Below are positions 51,888 to 62,022 of a stretch of 64,000 bases of DNA, piece after piece. The stretch comes from Sinorhizobium sp. RAC02 (GTDB taxonomy: Bacteria; Pseudomonadota; Alphaproteobacteria; Rhizobiales; Rhizobiaceae), in assembly GCF_001713395.1 (NCBI RefSeq), contig NZ_CP016450.1, positions 2,418,001 through 2,482,000 of the forward strand, given 5' to 3'. Numbering within the stretch: position 1 is the first letter of the stretch; the number at the start of each line of letters is the position of its first letter. The notes beneath the pieces were generated by a model that made no database searches, was not told where the DNA came from, and saw nothing but the letters and a program-made list of their open reading frames with translations. The translations under genes were made by a program, and so were the position numbers.

Positions 51888-53387
51888 ATGGCTTATCTCG
51901 AAACCCGCGGCCTTGGCCGGGACTTTCCCGGCGTGACCGCCCTCGACGGGGTCGATCTGTCGATCGAACTCGGCCGCACGCACATTTTCGCCGGCGAAAA
52001 CGGTGCCGGCAAATCCACCCTCGTCAAGATCCTCACCGGCACCGACCGTCCGTCGCGCGGCCAGGTGCTGATCGACGGGCATGACCCGGCCGACGATGCG
52101 AGCCTCTACAAGAACGTCGCCTATGTGCCGCAGGAGCTCAACCTCTTCCCGCAGATGAGCGTTGCGGAAAACCTCTTCATGCCGTTCGAACGGACGGGGC
52201 ATGGCGGGCTTCTCGTCAATCGCGGTGCGCTCGTCGAGGAGGCCCGCACCTATCTCGAACGCTTCGGCATCGAGGCCGATCCGCGCGCGCTGGTCGCCAA
52301 CATCTCGGTTTCCGACCAGCAGTTGCTGCAGATCGCCCGCGCCTGCACCAATGCCGATATGAAGGTCCTCATCCTCGATGAACCGACGTCATCGCTGACG
52401 CGCGTCGAAGTCGACCGGGTCTTCAAGGTCATCCGCGGCCTGCTCGACCGCGACCACGCCATCGTCTTCATCAGCCACAAAATGGACGAGGTCTTTGCGA
52501 TCGGCGACGACTACACGGTGCTGCGCAACGGCGAGAAAGTCGAAAGCGGCCGGATTGCCGACATCGGCGAAGCGGACCTGATCCGCGCCATGTCCGGCCG
52601 GGATCTCGCCTTCGACGAACATTTCCGCCCGCAAGGGCCTGTTACCGACACGATCATGGATGTGCGCGGGCTTTCCGGTGCCCGTTTCCACGATGTCAGC
52701 TTTACCCTGCGCCGTGGCGAGATCCTCGGTTTTGCCGGGCTCGTCGGCGCCGGGCGCTCGGAGGTCATGCAGACGGTCTTCGGCTTCCTGAAAGCCAAGG
52801 CCGGTGCCGTGACGGTCGATGGCAAGCCCTGGACGTTGAACGACACATCCGCCTCGGTCGACGGCGGCATGCTCTACCTCTCGGAGGAGCGCAAGCACCA
52901 CGGCATCTTCCCGCTGCTGTCGCTACGCGAAAACATCGGCATTTCCATCCTCTCGCTCACCAGGGGCTCGTTCGGCATCAGCGGCGGCCGCGAGCGGGAG
53001 GCGGTGCAGAAGATCATCGACGACTACGGCATCCGCACCTCCGGCATGGGCAAGCGCATCTCGCAGCTCTCCGGCGGCAACCAGCAGAAGGCCATCATCG
53101 GCCGGGCGATGGCGACCCGGCCGCGCGTGCTGATCTTCGACGAACCCACCAAGGGCATCGACATCCGCACCAAGACCGAGATCTACAAGATCATGAAGGG
53201 TCTGGCGGAAGAAGGCGTCGGCGTCATCCTCGTCTCCTCCGAACTCGATGAACTCAAGAAATGCGCAAGCCGCATCGTGACCATGCACCATGGCCGCATC
53301 ACCGGCGAGTTCGACACCACGAACACCAGCAATGAAACCCTCGTAGGCGCCATCTTCGGCACGGAGGCGAAAGCCCATGCAAACTAG
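51888..53387 (+). CDS. CUT2 sugar ABC ATPase, duplicated domain (RbsA-like)
   Basis: A 499-residue protein with two ATPase domains. Domain 1 has Walker A GENGAGKST, SVSDQQLLQIARA as signature region and VLILDEPTSSLT. Domain 2 has the degenerate Walker A GLVGAGRSEV, signature LSGGNQQKA and VLIFDEPTKGID. This asymmetry is normal for RbsA. The first signature (VSDQQ) is also a usual variant. It overlaps the permease gene by 11 bp. Confidence 0.93.
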   Translation: MAYLETRGLGRDFPGVTALDGVDLSIELGRTHIFAGENGAGKSTLVKILTGTDRPSRGQVLIDGHDPADDASLYKNVAYVPQELNLFPQMSVAENLFMPFERTGHGGLLVNRGALVEEARTYLERFGIEADPRALVANISVSDQQLLQIARACTNADMKVLILDEPTSSLTRVEVDRVFKVIRGLLDRDHAIVFISHKMDEVFAIGDDYTVLRNGEKVESGRIADIGEADLIRAMSGRDLAFDEHFRPQGPVTDTIMDVRGLSGARFHDVSFTLRRGEILGFAGLVGAGRSEVMQTVFGFLKAKAGAVTVDGKPWTLNDTSASVDGGMLYLSEERKHHGIFPLLSLRENIGISILSLTRGSFGISGGREREAVQKIIDDYGIRTSGMGKRISQLSGGNQQKAIIGRAMATRPRVLIFDEPTKGIDIRTKTEIYKIMKGLAEEGVGVILVSSELDELKKCASRIVTMHHGRITGEFDTTNTSNETLVGAIFGTEAKAHAN

Positions 53388-54354
53388 TTCCACGCAAACC
53401 AGCGCCATCGCGCACCTGGCGCGCAGCCCGCTTGCCGGCGTCTTCGTCGCTCTTGCGGTCATCTTCACGCTGTCCGCGCTGATCTCTCCCTACTTCCTCA
53501 CGCCCTACAACCTGTCGGTCATCGCTCGCGGGTTGGCCTTCGTCGGCCTGATCACCATTGCGCAGTCCATGCTGATGGTGCTCGGCGAACTCGACCTGTC
53601 GCTCGGCGTGATCGGCGGCCTGTGTGGTGTCATCTCCGGCATCCTGATGGTGCGGCTCGGCTTCGAGCCCTATTCGGCCATGTTGCTGGCGATCCTGCTC
53701 GGTGGCTGCCTCGGCCTACTCAACGGCCTGCTGGTAACCGTACTCCGGCTGCATTCGCTGGTGCTCACCATCGGCACCGCCGGCATTTTCGGCGGCGCAA
53801 ACCTGGTGTTGACGCGCGGCGTCGCGATCACGGGCATCCCGCGCGATGTGCACTATCTCGGCCGCGGCGACCTGCTTGGCGTGCCTGTTCCCTTCCTCAT
53901 CATGCTCGTGGCGCTGGCTTTCGCCACCTTCGTCATGCTGAAGACGCCGTTCGGCCGCTACATGTACGCGATCGGCAACAACCAGGCCGGTGCGCGCATG
54001 CTCGGCATCAAGGTCGACAAGATTCGCCTTCTCGTGTTCGGCGTGGCAGGCGCGATTGCTGGCTTGGCCGGCGTGCTGATGGTTGCGCGCCTCGGCACCG
54101 CCCAGCCGTCCATCGGCGAAACCTGGGTTCTGGCGCCGATCGCCGCCTCCGTCATCGGCGGCGTTGCCACGACGGGCGGCATCGGCAGCCCGATCGGGGC
54201 GATCTTCGGTGCCGGCATCATCGCCATCATCGAGAACATCATCGTGCTCTTCGGCGTCTCGCCCTATTGGCAGGGCATCGTCTCGGGTGCGATTGTCGTG
54301 CTCGCCATTTCCTTCGACGCCATTTCCCGCCGTTATCTGCGCCGTGACGCTTGA
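53377..54354 (+). CDS. CUT2 sugar ABC permease (RbsC-like)
   Basis: A 325-residue inner-membrane protein with about nine to ten hydrophobic segments. MLMVLGELDLSLGVIGGLCG, TPFGRYMYAIGNNQAGARMLGI and VIGGVATTGGIGSPIGAIFGA are diagnostic of RbsC. It works as a dimer with the duplicated ATPase. The kinase gene follows 37 bp downstream, in the same operon. Confidence 0.93.
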   Translation: MQTSSTQTSAIAHLARSPLAGVFVALAVIFTLSALISPYFLTPYNLSVIARGLAFVGLITIAQSMLMVLGELDLSLGVIGGLCGVISGILMVRLGFEPYSAMLLAILLGGCLGLLNGLLVTVLRLHSLVLTIGTAGIFGGANLVLTRGVAITGIPRDVHYLGRGDLLGVPVPFLIMLVALAFATFVMLKTPFGRYMYAIGNNQAGARMLGIKVDKIRLLVFGVAGAIAGLAGVLMVARLGTAQPSIGETWVLAPIAASVIGGVATTGGIGSPIGAIFGAGIIAIIENIIVLFGVSPYWQGIVSGAIVVLAISFDAISRRYLRRDA

Positions 54355-54391
54355 TACAAGCCGCCGCATCGATCTGACGAAAGACAAGAGA

Positions 54392-56158
54392 ATGAACCAG
54401 GAAGTCAAAACCAAGAAGCTGATCAACGCGCCGGAAAATATCATCGCGGAGTTGATCGAAGGCATGGTCGGCGCGCATCCGGACATGCTGCGCGTGGAAG
54501 GGTCTACCGGACGGGCCGTCGTCGCCGTCGATGGCCCGCGTGACGGCAAGGTGGGCATCGTCGTCGGTGGCGGCTCCGGCCATGAGCCGGCCTTTGCCGG
54601 CTATGTGGGGCGCGGCCTGGCCGACGCGGCAGCCGTCGGCAATGTCTTCGCCTCCCCCTCGCCGTCGCATATCGTCGAGGCGGCCCGTGCCGTCGATGGC
54701 GGCGTCGGCGTCGTCATGCTCTACGGCAACTATACCGGCGACGTCTTGAACTTCACCATGGCCGCGGAAGAGCTGGAACAGGCCGGCATCGCCGTGCGTC
54801 ACGTCGCGGTTGCCGACGACGTCGCCTCCGCGCCGATCGAGCGTAAATCCGAACGTCGCGGCATTGCCGGCGACTTTTTCGTCTTCAAGGTCGCCGGTGC
54901 CGCCGCCGATCTCGGCGAACCGCTGGCGCGTGTCGAAGCCTTGGCGCAGGCAGCGAACGAGGCGACCCGCTCAATGGGCGTGGCCCTCAGCCCCTGCTCG
55001 CTGCCGCAGACCGGCAAGCCGAATTTCACCATCGGGGACGACGAAATGGAAATCGGCATGGGCATCCATGGCGAGCCCGGCATCCGTCGCCAGAAGCTTG
55101 CACCGGTGGACGAAGTGACCGACGAACTGGTCGATGCAGTCATCAGGGAGCTTGGCCTGAAGGCGGGCGAGCGTGTTGCCGTTCTCGTCAACGGTCTCGG
55201 CGCCACGTCGCAGATCGAGCTCTACCTCATCTTCCGCCGCGTCAAGCAGCGGCTCGATGCACTGGATATCGAAATCCATGCCTCCTGGGTCGGTGAATAT
55301 GCCACCTCGCTGGAAATGGCCGGCGCCTCCGTCACGCTGATGAAGCTCGACGACACGTTGCAGGCGCTTCTCGATCACCCCTGCCGCACGCCAGCCCTCG
55401 TCGTCGGCGCCTTCGAGAAGACCGACGGCCTTGCGGCGCGCAGCCGCAAGGCCGTCAAGGTTGCCGAGAGCACGGCAACAGCGCAGGAAAAGCCGCGCGA
55501 ACTGCTGACCGAAGGCGACGTCACGCCGGCGATCTTCAAGACGATGATGCATGCCGTGGGCAACGAGATTATCGCGGAAAAGAACTGGCTGTCCGAACTC
55601 GACGGCGTGATCGGCGACGGCGACCATGGCGTGACGATGGAGATCGGCTGGAAGGCCGTGCAGAGCGCGCTGGAAGACAGCCAGGACGACGAGACGATCG
55701 AGGGCATCTGCAAGCGCATGGCGAAGGCCTTCCTCGATGCGGTCGGCGCCTCCTCCGGTCCGCTCTATGCCACCGCGTTCCTGCGCGCCGGCACGGCCGT
55801 CAGCCACCGCCTCAACCTCGATGGTGCCGGCATGGCCGAATGGCTGAGTGCCGCCTGCCAGGGCATTCGCGATCGCGGCCGCGCCGACCCCGGCGACAAG
55901 ACGATGATCGACGCCTGGGTGCCGGCGGTCGAAGCCGGTCAAAAGGTGGCGAAGGACGGTGGCTCGGCGCTCGACGTGCTGGTTGCCGCGCGCGATGGCG
56001 GCGAGGCGGGCATGAAGGCGACGGCAGCGCTGGAATCACGCCGTGGCCGTTCCGCCAAACTTGGCGAACGCTCCGTCGGCCATATCGACCCGGGCGCGGC
56101 CTCGACCTTCGTGACGCTGCGCGCCATGGCGGCCGCACTTCAGAAGGCGCTGGCCTGA
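54392..56158 (+). CDS. One-piece ATP-dependent dihydroxyacetone-type kinase (DhaK-DhaL fusion)
   Basis: A 588-residue kinase. Residues about 1-330 are the DhaK domain with GGGSGHEPAFAGYVG and the substrate-binding H226 in MGIHGEPG. Residues about 370-588 are DhaL with the Mg-ATP aspartates in VIGDGDHG (near 407-412) and GASSGPLYA. The fusion uses ATP directly, unlike the PTS-driven three-protein form. It would phosphorylate dihydroxyacetone, glyceraldehyde or a ketotetrose such as erythrulose after import; relatives of this type with tetrulose activity are known. It ends 8 bp from the convergent SorC regulator. Confidence 0.92.
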   Translation: MNQEVKTKKLINAPENIIAELIEGMVGAHPDMLRVEGSTGRAVVAVDGPRDGKVGIVVGGGSGHEPAFAGYVGRGLADAAAVGNVFASPSPSHIVEAARAVDGGVGVVMLYGNYTGDVLNFTMAAEELEQAGIAVRHVAVADDVASAPIERKSERRGIAGDFFVFKVAGAAADLGEPLARVEALAQAANEATRSMGVALSPCSLPQTGKPNFTIGDDEMEIGMGIHGEPGIRRQKLAPVDEVTDELVDAVIRELGLKAGERVAVLVNGLGATSQIELYLIFRRVKQRLDALDIEIHASWVGEYATSLEMAGASVTLMKLDDTLQALLDHPCRTPALVVGAFEKTDGLAARSRKAVKVAESTATAQEKPRELLTEGDVTPAIFKTMMHAVGNEIIAEKNWLSELDGVIGDGDHGVTMEIGWKAVQSALEDSQDDETIEGICKRMAKAFLDAVGASSGPLYATAFLRAGTAVSHRLNLDGAGMAEWLSAACQGIRDRGRADPGDKTMIDAWVPAVEAGQKVAKDGGSALDVLVAARDGGEAGMKATAALESRRGRSAKLGERSVGHIDPGAASTFVTLRAMAAALQKALA

Positions 56159-56166
56159 TTGAATGT

Positions 56167-57123
56167 TCAGCGCGGGCCTTGCAGCAGGGCCCGCGCGACA
56201 CCTTCATTGGTGACGAGCCGGTTGACGTAGCCGGCGCGCAGGATCGCTCGGATGATTGGGATTTTGCGAATACCGCCGGAAACCAGCACGGAAATCGGTT
56301 TCAGCTTCAGCTTGTCCGGCGGCAGCGCGATGATCGAGTCGTTGAGGAAATGGTCGATCGCCTGGCCACGCGCGTCGAGAAACCACCCCATGAATTCGCC
56401 GACCGCGCCGCGCTTCAGCACTGCATCAAGATTGTCCTTCACCACGCGGATCTGCGTCAGCGACGTATCCTGCGCCAGCGCGCCACAGGAGACGATGCCG
56501 ATATCGGCTATCTCGGTGCGCGCCAGCACGTCCGTCAGCTCGTCGTTGAGCAGCAGCGCATTGCGGCTTTCGGGATTGGCACAGTAGATCGGCGCCGTCA
56601 GATAGTGACATTCGACGCCGAGTGCGCGCGCAAAGGCGGTTGCCACCTCGAATGTGTTGGTGGCCGAGCCGCTGGTGACGCCGCCGGTCAGGCCGACCAC
56701 CCAGCTTTCGGATTTCGGCCGGGCACGCAGGCTGCGCACGGCAAAGCTTAGGGTTCGCCCCGAGCCGATGCCAACCCCCATGTCGCGGCCTTCGATCAGG
56801 TCGCTGGCAAGCGAGCCGGCCGCCTCGCCGATCACCCGCTTCTGCTCGAGATAGTCGTCGAGATCCGGCACCACGACGGCATCGGAGAGGCCGTAACGGG
56901 CGGAAACTTTTTCGGCGAGTTCGATGCAATCGGTGAGCGGCAGGCTGACATTGACCTGCACGCTGCCGGATTCGCGCACCTGGCCGATGATCTTGTTGAC
57001 CTTCAGCCGCGTGATGTTCATGCGCTGGGCGATTTCCTGCTGGGTCTGGCCGCCGATGAAATAGAGCCATGCGACGCGGGCGCGCTCCAGGTCCTCGTCG
57101 AAATGTCCCCAATCTTCGCTCAT
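56167..57123 (-). CDS. SorC-family transcriptional regulator
   Basis: A 318-residue sugar-responsive regulator. ATG 57123 (MSEDWGHFDEDLERARVAWLYF) places the helix-turn-helix at about 22-45 (QQEIAQRMNITRLKVNKII). The C-terminal sugar-phosphate-binding domain shows GIGSGRTLSFAV, GLTGGVTS and SGGIRKIPIIRA. SorC proteins respond to phosphorylated sugars, matching the kinase product. It is convergent with the kinase and very likely controls the 50863-56158 operon, possibly through the palindromes at 50725-50758. Confidence 0.92.
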   Translation of the reverse strand: MSEDWGHFDEDLERARVAWLYFIGGQTQQEIAQRMNITRLKVNKIIGQVRESGSVQVNVSLPLTDCIELAEKVSARYGLSDAVVVPDLDDYLEQKRVIGEAAGSLASDLIEGRDMGVGIGSGRTLSFAVRSLRARPKSESWVVGLTGGVTSGSATNTFEVATAFARALGVECHYLTAPIYCANPESRNALLLNDELTDVLARTEIADIGIVSCGALAQDTSLTQIRVVKDNLDAVLKRGAVGEFMGWFLDARGQAIDHFLNDSIIALPPDKLKLKPISVLVSGGIRKIPIIRAILRAGYVNRLVTNEGVARALLQGPR

Positions 57124-57232
57124 GCGGCGCGGTATCCCCTTATGTTTGTTTTTCGATACGTCACTTGAGGTGGCATGGGCAACCACCCGGCGCCGAAAGC
57201 CTTGATCGATCAAGCGGATTCCACAGCCGGGT

Positions 57233-57667
57233 TCAGCTGCGTTCGATATCCCGGCGCAGCACGATGGAGGTCGTGAGGTCCTCGACATTGTCCATGGTCG
57301 CCACTTCGTTGCGCATTTCGTTCAGCGCGTTGATCGAGCCGACCTCGACCTCCACCACCAGATCGAGCTGGCCGCTGACGGAAGAAACCTTGCGCACGGC
57401 GGAAAAGCCCGCAAGCCGATCGAGCACGCCGATCGAAGGCGTGCGCTTCAGGGTGACGAGCAGGAAGGCCTGGATCTGGCCGTCGTCGAGCTGACCGATA
57501 TCCGCACGGTAGCCGCGGATGATGCCGGCCTTTTCCAGCCGGCTGACGCGCTCCGTCGTCGCACTTCGGGAGAGCCCGATGCGGCCGGCAAGCGACTTCA
57601 TCGGGATGCGCGCTTCCTTCGTCAGGATGCTGAGGATGGTGCGGTCGATGGCGTCCGTATCCTGCAT
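57233..57667 (-). CDS. Lrp/AsnC-family regulator
   Basis: A 144-residue feast/famine regulator. The N-terminal helix-turn-helix (IPMKSLAGRIGLSRSATTER) and C-terminal RAM domain (SVSGQLDLVVEVEVGSINAL) are both complete. AGGAGGGGCC precedes the ATG at 57667. It is divergent from the kinase/peptidase/aminotransferase fusion with a 126-bp spacer containing GCCGGC-rich inverted repeats and an AT stretch near 57701-57711. Such local Lrp proteins usually activate the adjacent amino-acid gene in response to its substrate. Confidence 0.93.
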   Translation of the reverse strand: MQDTDAIDRTILSILTKEARIPMKSLAGRIGLSRSATTERVSRLEKAGIIRGYRADIGQLDDGQIQAFLLVTLKRTPSIGVLDRLAGFSAVRKVSSVSGQLDLVVEVEVGSINALNEMRNEVATMDNVEDLTTSIVLRRDIERS

Positions 57668-57793
57668 GGCCCCTCCTGCAATCGCGCCGACAAGATGACG
57701 GTTATTATAAACAGAGTGCCGGCACAACCGGCATAATGCCGGATGCGCCCGATCCGCGTCCATGCAACTCTTTGCGTGACGAAGAGGACTGCC

Positions 57794-60700
57794 ATGAACG
57801 ACATGCTGAAGACGACACCGGACGTTTCCCTTGAAGCCGCAGCCGCGCTGCTCGCCGAGCACTATGGGCTCAGCGGCACGCTCTCGCCGCTTGCCAGCGA
57901 GCGCGACCAGAATTTCAAGGTGGAAACGCCCGCTGGCACCTTCATCCTGAAGATCGTCAACGCCGCCGAGCCCGCGGTGGAGAGCGATTTCCAGACGGCC
58001 CTGCTTGCCCATGTCGATGCGCATGCCGGCGATCTGCCGGTACCGCATATCCGGCCGACCGTGACGGGTGCCAGCCTTGCCCGTATCACCAGCACGAACG
58101 GCGTCAGCCACCGCATCCGGCTGGTCAGCTGGGTCGATGGCCAGCCGCTGGCCGAGACGAACCGCAGCGATGCCGCACTCGAATCCCTCGGCCGTATGCT
58201 CGGCCGTTTCGATGCCGCGCTGAAGGGCTTCATGCATCCCGGCGCGCTTCGCGATCTCGACTGGGATATCCGCAAGGCCGGCCGTTCGGCCGAGCGGCTG
58301 CATCACGTCTCGGCGTCGGAAGACCGCGCGCTGCTCCAACGCTTTCTTGCGCGCTTCACCAAGCTTGCGCCGCGTCTTGCAACCTTGCGCGCCGCCGTCA
58401 TCCACAACGATGCGAACGACTGGAACGTGCTGGTCGATCCCGCAGATCAGGACCGCATCTCCGGCCTCATCGATTTCGGTGATGCGCTGCATGCACCGCT
58501 GATCGCCGAAGTCGCCATCGCGAGCGCCTATGCCGGCCTCGACCATACCGATCCGATCGGTGCGGCGGCTGCGATCGCCCGCGGTTTCCACGCCGAATAT
58601 CCGCTGCTGGAAGAGGAAATCGACCTCCTCTACGACCTCATAGCCCTGCGTCTCGTCACCTCCGTGACGATCTCCGCTTCGCGGCGCAGCCACACGGAAG
58701 ACAACCCCTATCTCGCCATCAGCGAGCGACCCGCCTGGACGCTGCTGCGCAAGCTCGACCGGATGAACCCGCGTTTTGCCACCGCCATCCTGCGCAAGGC
58801 CTGCGGCTTCGAGGCGGCACCCGGCGCCCGCGCCGTCACGGACTGGATTGCCAGAAACCGCGAGTCGCTTGCCCCCCTCCTCGAGCGGCCGACCGCGACC
58901 TATCCGGCAGCACTTGTGCCCTATGGCGACCCCACCCATCCGATGACCATCAAGTCAGCCGCCGAGCAGCCGGATGAGGCGCAGGCGATCTGGGAGACCT
59001 ATTGCGGTGAAACCGGTGTCGAACTTGGCATTGGTCCGTTTGGCGAAGAGCGCACCGTCTATGCCGGCGAGATGTTCGTCTCGCGCTTCATCGAGGGCGC
59101 GCGCCGCACCCACCATCTCGGCTTCGATCTCTTCATGGCGGCCGGGACCAAAGTGTTCACGCCGCTGCCCGCAACCGTCGTCAGTGTCGAGGTCGAGCCC
59201 GATCCGCTCGGCTACGGCTGCCTGATTGCCCTGCGACATGAGCCGGAAGGCTGCCCGCCCTTCGTGACGCTCTGGGGCCACCTCGCCCATGAGGCGATGG
59301 GCCGCCTGAAGGCCGGCGACCAGCTGGACGCCGGCGCCCTCGTCGGCGAGATGGGCGCGCCGGCGGAAAACGGCGGCTGGGCGCCGCATCTGCATCTCCA
59401 GCTCTCGACCGATACCAGCCTCTCCGCCACAGAAATCCTCGGCGTCGGCGAGCCGCGTTATCTCGATGTCTGGGCGGAACTCTTTCCCGATGCGCGCACC
59501 TTTGCCGGCATTGCCGCGGAGTTCTACGAACGGAGCGGCCGCTCGCATGAAGAGATCGTGAAGATGCGGCGCGAACTACTGCTGCCCAACCTCTCCATCT
59601 CCTACGATAAGCCGATCAAGTTCGTTCGCGGCGATGGCGTCTGGCTGATCGACGATGGCGGCCGGGCCTATCTCGACTGCTTCAACAATGTCTGCCACAT
59701 CGGCCACGCCCACCCGGCCGTCGTAGAGGCGATGACGAAGCAGGCCGCAACGCTCAACACCAATACCCGCTACCTGCACGACAACATCGTCGCCTATGCC
59801 GAGCGCCTGACGGCGACGCTGCCGAAAGAGCTGACGGTCGCCGGCTTCGTCAACAGCGGCTCGGAGGCCAACAGCCTGGCGCTGCGCCTGATGCGGGCGC
59901 ATACCGGCCGTGAAAACGCCATCACGCTCGACTGGTCCTATCATGGCACGACGCAGGAGCTGATCGACATCAGCCCCTACAAGTTCCGTCGCAAGGGCGG
60001 CAAGGGTCCGAAGCCGCATGTCCATATCGCGGCAGTGCCCGATAGCTACCACGCGCCTGCGGACTGGCCGATCGAGGAGCACGGCAAGCGTTTTGCCGAA
60101 AGCGTCGCCGAGCAGATCGCCATCATGCAGGCGAAGGGCGAAGGGCCGGGCTTCTTCATCGCGGAATCCATCCCGAGCGTCGCCGGTCAGGTTTTTCTGC
60201 CGGAAGGCTATCTCAAGGAGGTCTACCGGCTGGTGCGCGAAGCGGGCGGCGTGTGCATCGCCGATGAAGTGCAGGTCGGTTTCGGCCGCGTCGGCAGCCA
60301 TTGGTGGGCCTTCGAGACGCAGGGCGTCGTGCCGGACATCGTGACCATGGGCAAGCCGATCGGCGACGGCCATCCGCTGGCCGCCGTGGTGACGACCCGC
60401 GAAGTGACCGACAGCTTCAACAACGGCATGGAGTATTTCAACACCTTCGGCGGCAATCCGGTTTCCTGTGCCGTCGGCCTTGCGGTGCTCGACGTCATCG
60501 AAAGCCAGGACCTGCGCGGCAATGCGCTGGCGATCGGCAACTACCTGATGGACGCCTTCTGCGACATGCAGAAGCGCCATGAGGTTATCGGCGACGTGCG
60601 CGGCCTCGGCCTGTTCCTCGGCATCGAACTGGTGACCGACCGCAGGACCAGGGCGCCCGCGACCGACTTCGCCCGTGCCGTCTCCAACGGTGCCCGCCGC

Positions 60701-60844
60701 CGCGGCGTGCTGATGGGCACCGAGGGGCCGCATGACAACGTGCTCAAGATGCGCCCGCCGATGATCTTTTCGAAGCGAGACGCCGATTACCTGATCGCCG
60801 TGCTCGAAGACACCTTCGCCGACGTCGCAAAAACGCTCGGCTAG
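57794..60844 (+). CDS. Trifunctional fusion: aminoglycoside-type kinase, M23 peptidase and class-III aminotransferase
   Basis: A 1016-residue protein. Residues about 25-300 are an APH/hydroxylysine-kinase-like domain: [11 protein letters not shown] with H204, D206 and N211, and D227 in LIDFGD. Residues about 430-560 are an M23/LytM domain with complete metal and catalytic residues: H441 and D445 in HHLGFD, H496 in WGHL, H532 and H534 in HLHL. Residues about 600-1016 form a fold-I PLP enzyme with DEVQVGFGR and K854 in [10 protein letters not shown]. This resembles the AGXT2L-type phospho-lyase, so phosphorylation of a hydroxy-amino acid or ethanolamine followed by elimination is plausible. No signal peptide is present. 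The M23 part may only carry a substrate. Start ATG 57794 follows GAAGAGGAC. Confidence 0.9.
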   Translation: MNDMLKTTPDVSLEAAAALLAEHYGLSGTLSPLASERDQNFKVETPAGTFILKIVNAAEPAVESDFQTALLAHVDAHAGDLPVPHIRPTVTGASLARITSTNGVSHRIRLVSWVDGQPLAETNRSDAALESLGRMLGRFDAALKGFMHPGALRDLDWDIRKAGRSAERLHHVSASEDRALLQRFLARFTKLAPRLATLRAAVIHNDANDWNVLVDPADQDRISGLIDFGDALHAPLIAEVAIASAYAGLDHTDPIGAAAAIARGFHAEYPLLEEEIDLLYDLIALRLVTSVTISASRRSHTEDNPYLAISERPAWTLLRKLDRMNPRFATAILRKACGFEAAPGARAVTDWIARNRESLAPLLERPTATYPAALVPYGDPTHPMTIKSAAEQPDEAQAIWETYCGETGVELGIGPFGEERTVYAGEMFVSRFIEGARRTHHLGFDLFMAAGTKVFTPLPATVVSVEVEPDPLGYGCLIALRHEPEGCPPFVTLWGHLAHEAMGRLKAGDQLDAGALVGEMGAPAENGGWAPHLHLQLSTDTSLSATEILGVGEPRYLDVWAELFPDARTFAGIAAEFYERSGRSHEEIVKMRRELLLPNLSISYDKPIKFVRGDGVWLIDDGGRAYLDCFNNVCHIGHAHPAVVEAMTKQAATLNTNTRYLHDNIVAYAERLTATLPKELTVAGFVNSGSEANSLALRLMRAHTGRENAITLDWSYHGTTQELIDISPYKFRRKGGKGPKPHVHIAAVPDSYHAPADWPIEEHGKRFAESVAEQIAIMQAKGEGPGFFIAESIPSVAGQVFLPEGYLKEVYRLVREAGGVCIADEVQVGFGRVGSHWWAFETQGVVPDIVTMGKPIGDGHPLAAVVTTREVTDSFNNGMEYFNTFGGNPVSCAVGLAVLDVIESQDLRGNALAIGNYLMDAFCDMQKRHEVIGDVRGLGLFLGIELVTDRRTRAPATDFARAVSNGARRRGVLMGTEGPHDNVLKMRPPMIFSKRDADYLIAVLEDTFADVAKTLG

Positions 60845-60940
60845 GCTGGAGACACCAACATCCAAGACCGATCAGCCGGGAGGGCCACGCTCCCCCGGCC
60901 GGGACAACGCATGCCCAATATCAACAAGGAGGAGAACCCC

Positions 60941-61951
60941 ATGAGAAACGCAATTCTGGCCATGGCCGCAGCCACGCTCGCTGCCGGCACGGCCGCCCAT
61001 GCCGGCACGCTCGACGTCATCAAGGAACGCGGCGAAGTCCGCTGCGGCGTGAGCCAGGGCGTGCTCGGCTTTTCCGTGCCCGACAAGAACGGTGTGTGGG
61101 GCGGCTTCGACGTCGATTTCTGCCGCGCAGTTGCCGCAGCCGTGATCGGCAATCCGGACAAGGTGGCCTATGTGCCGCTTTCCACCAAGGACCGCTTCAC
61201 GGCGCTGCAATCCGGCGAAGTCGATCTCCTGTCGCGCCAGACCACTTGGACGCTGTCACGCGACACCGATCTCGGCATGAGCTTCGTTGGCGTCAACTAT
61301 TATGACGGCCAGGCCTTCATGGTCAGCAAGGATGTCGGCGTGACCAGCGTCAAGGACATTTCCGGCGCCTCCGTCTGCACGGAAACCGGCACGACGACCG
61401 AACAGAACATGGCCGACTATTTCAGCGCCAACAAGATCGAGTATCAGGTCATCGCCTTCGAAAAGCCGGACCAGACGATCCAGGCTTTCAACACCGGCCG
61501 CTGCGACGTGTACTCCACCGACGCTTCGGCGCTCTATGCCCAGCGCCTGACGCTGAACGATCCGGACCGCTTCACCGTGCTGCCCGAGGTGATTTCCAAG
61601 GAGCCGCTCGGCCCGGCCGTTCGCCAGGGCGACGAGCAATGGTTCAAGGTCGTGCGCTGGACACTCTTCGCGCTGATCGAGGCGGAGGAAATGGGCATCA
61701 CCAAGGAAAACGCCGCCTCACTTCTCGAAAGCGGCACCACCGCACAGAAGCGTTTCCTCGGCATCGACAGCGAGGCCGGCAAGGCGATGAACCTGGATCC
61801 GAAATGGGCCTATAACGCGGTTTCCGCCGTCGGCAACTATGGCGAAGTCTTCGAGCGCCATCTTGGCAAGGACAGCCCGCTGAAGATCGACCGCGGCCTC
61901 AACCGGCTGTGGAGCGACGGCGGCCTGATGTACGCACCGCCTGTCCGCTAA
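60941..61951 (+). CDS. General amino-acid ABC receptor (AapJ-like)
   Basis: A 336-residue periplasmic receptor of the PAAT family. ATG 60941 follows AAGGAGGAGAAC; the signal peptide MRNAILAMAAATLAAGTAAHA precedes GTLDVIKERGEVRCGVSQGVLGFS. The pair of cysteines in this opening and in DFCRAV, then LTSVK-like and SGASVCTETGTTTEQN blocks, match AapJ/BztA. No aapQMP genes lie within the window, so it may use the genome's Aap permease or work with genes elsewhere. It probably brings in the substrate of the preceding fusion enzyme. Confidence 0.92.
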   Translation: MRNAILAMAAATLAAGTAAHAGTLDVIKERGEVRCGVSQGVLGFSVPDKNGVWGGFDVDFCRAVAAAVIGNPDKVAYVPLSTKDRFTALQSGEVDLLSRQTTWTLSRDTDLGMSFVGVNYYDGQAFMVSKDVGVTSVKDISGASVCTETGTTTEQNMADYFSANKIEYQVIAFEKPDQTIQAFNTGRCDVYSTDASALYAQRLTLNDPDRFTVLPEVISKEPLGPAVRQGDEQWFKVVRWTLFALIEAEEMGITKENAASLLESGTTAQKRFLGIDSEAGKAMNLDPKWAYNAVSAVGNYGEVFERHLGKDSPLKIDRGLNRLWSDGGLMYAPPVR

Positions 61952-61969
61952 GACAGTCCAAAAACCAAA

Positions 61970-62010
61970 AAGGCCGCCGCGGATGCTTTTCCGCGGCGGC
62001 CTTCTGTTTT
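61970..62010. terminator. Strong bidirectional terminator
   Basis: AAGGCCGCCGCGG (61970-61982) pairs over 13 bp with 61991-62003 and is followed by CTGTTTTTT on the plus strand, with AAAAACCAAAA before it giving T runs on the minus strand. It separates the convergent amino-acid receptor and amidohydrolase genes. Confidence 0.92.
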
Positions 62011-62022
62011 TTAAGGCGGGGC

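Noticed and set aside
57233..58939. Lrp gene extended to 568 codons
   Set aside because: The extension runs antisense through the fusion gene; the Lrp family length and the AGGAGG site set the start at 57667.
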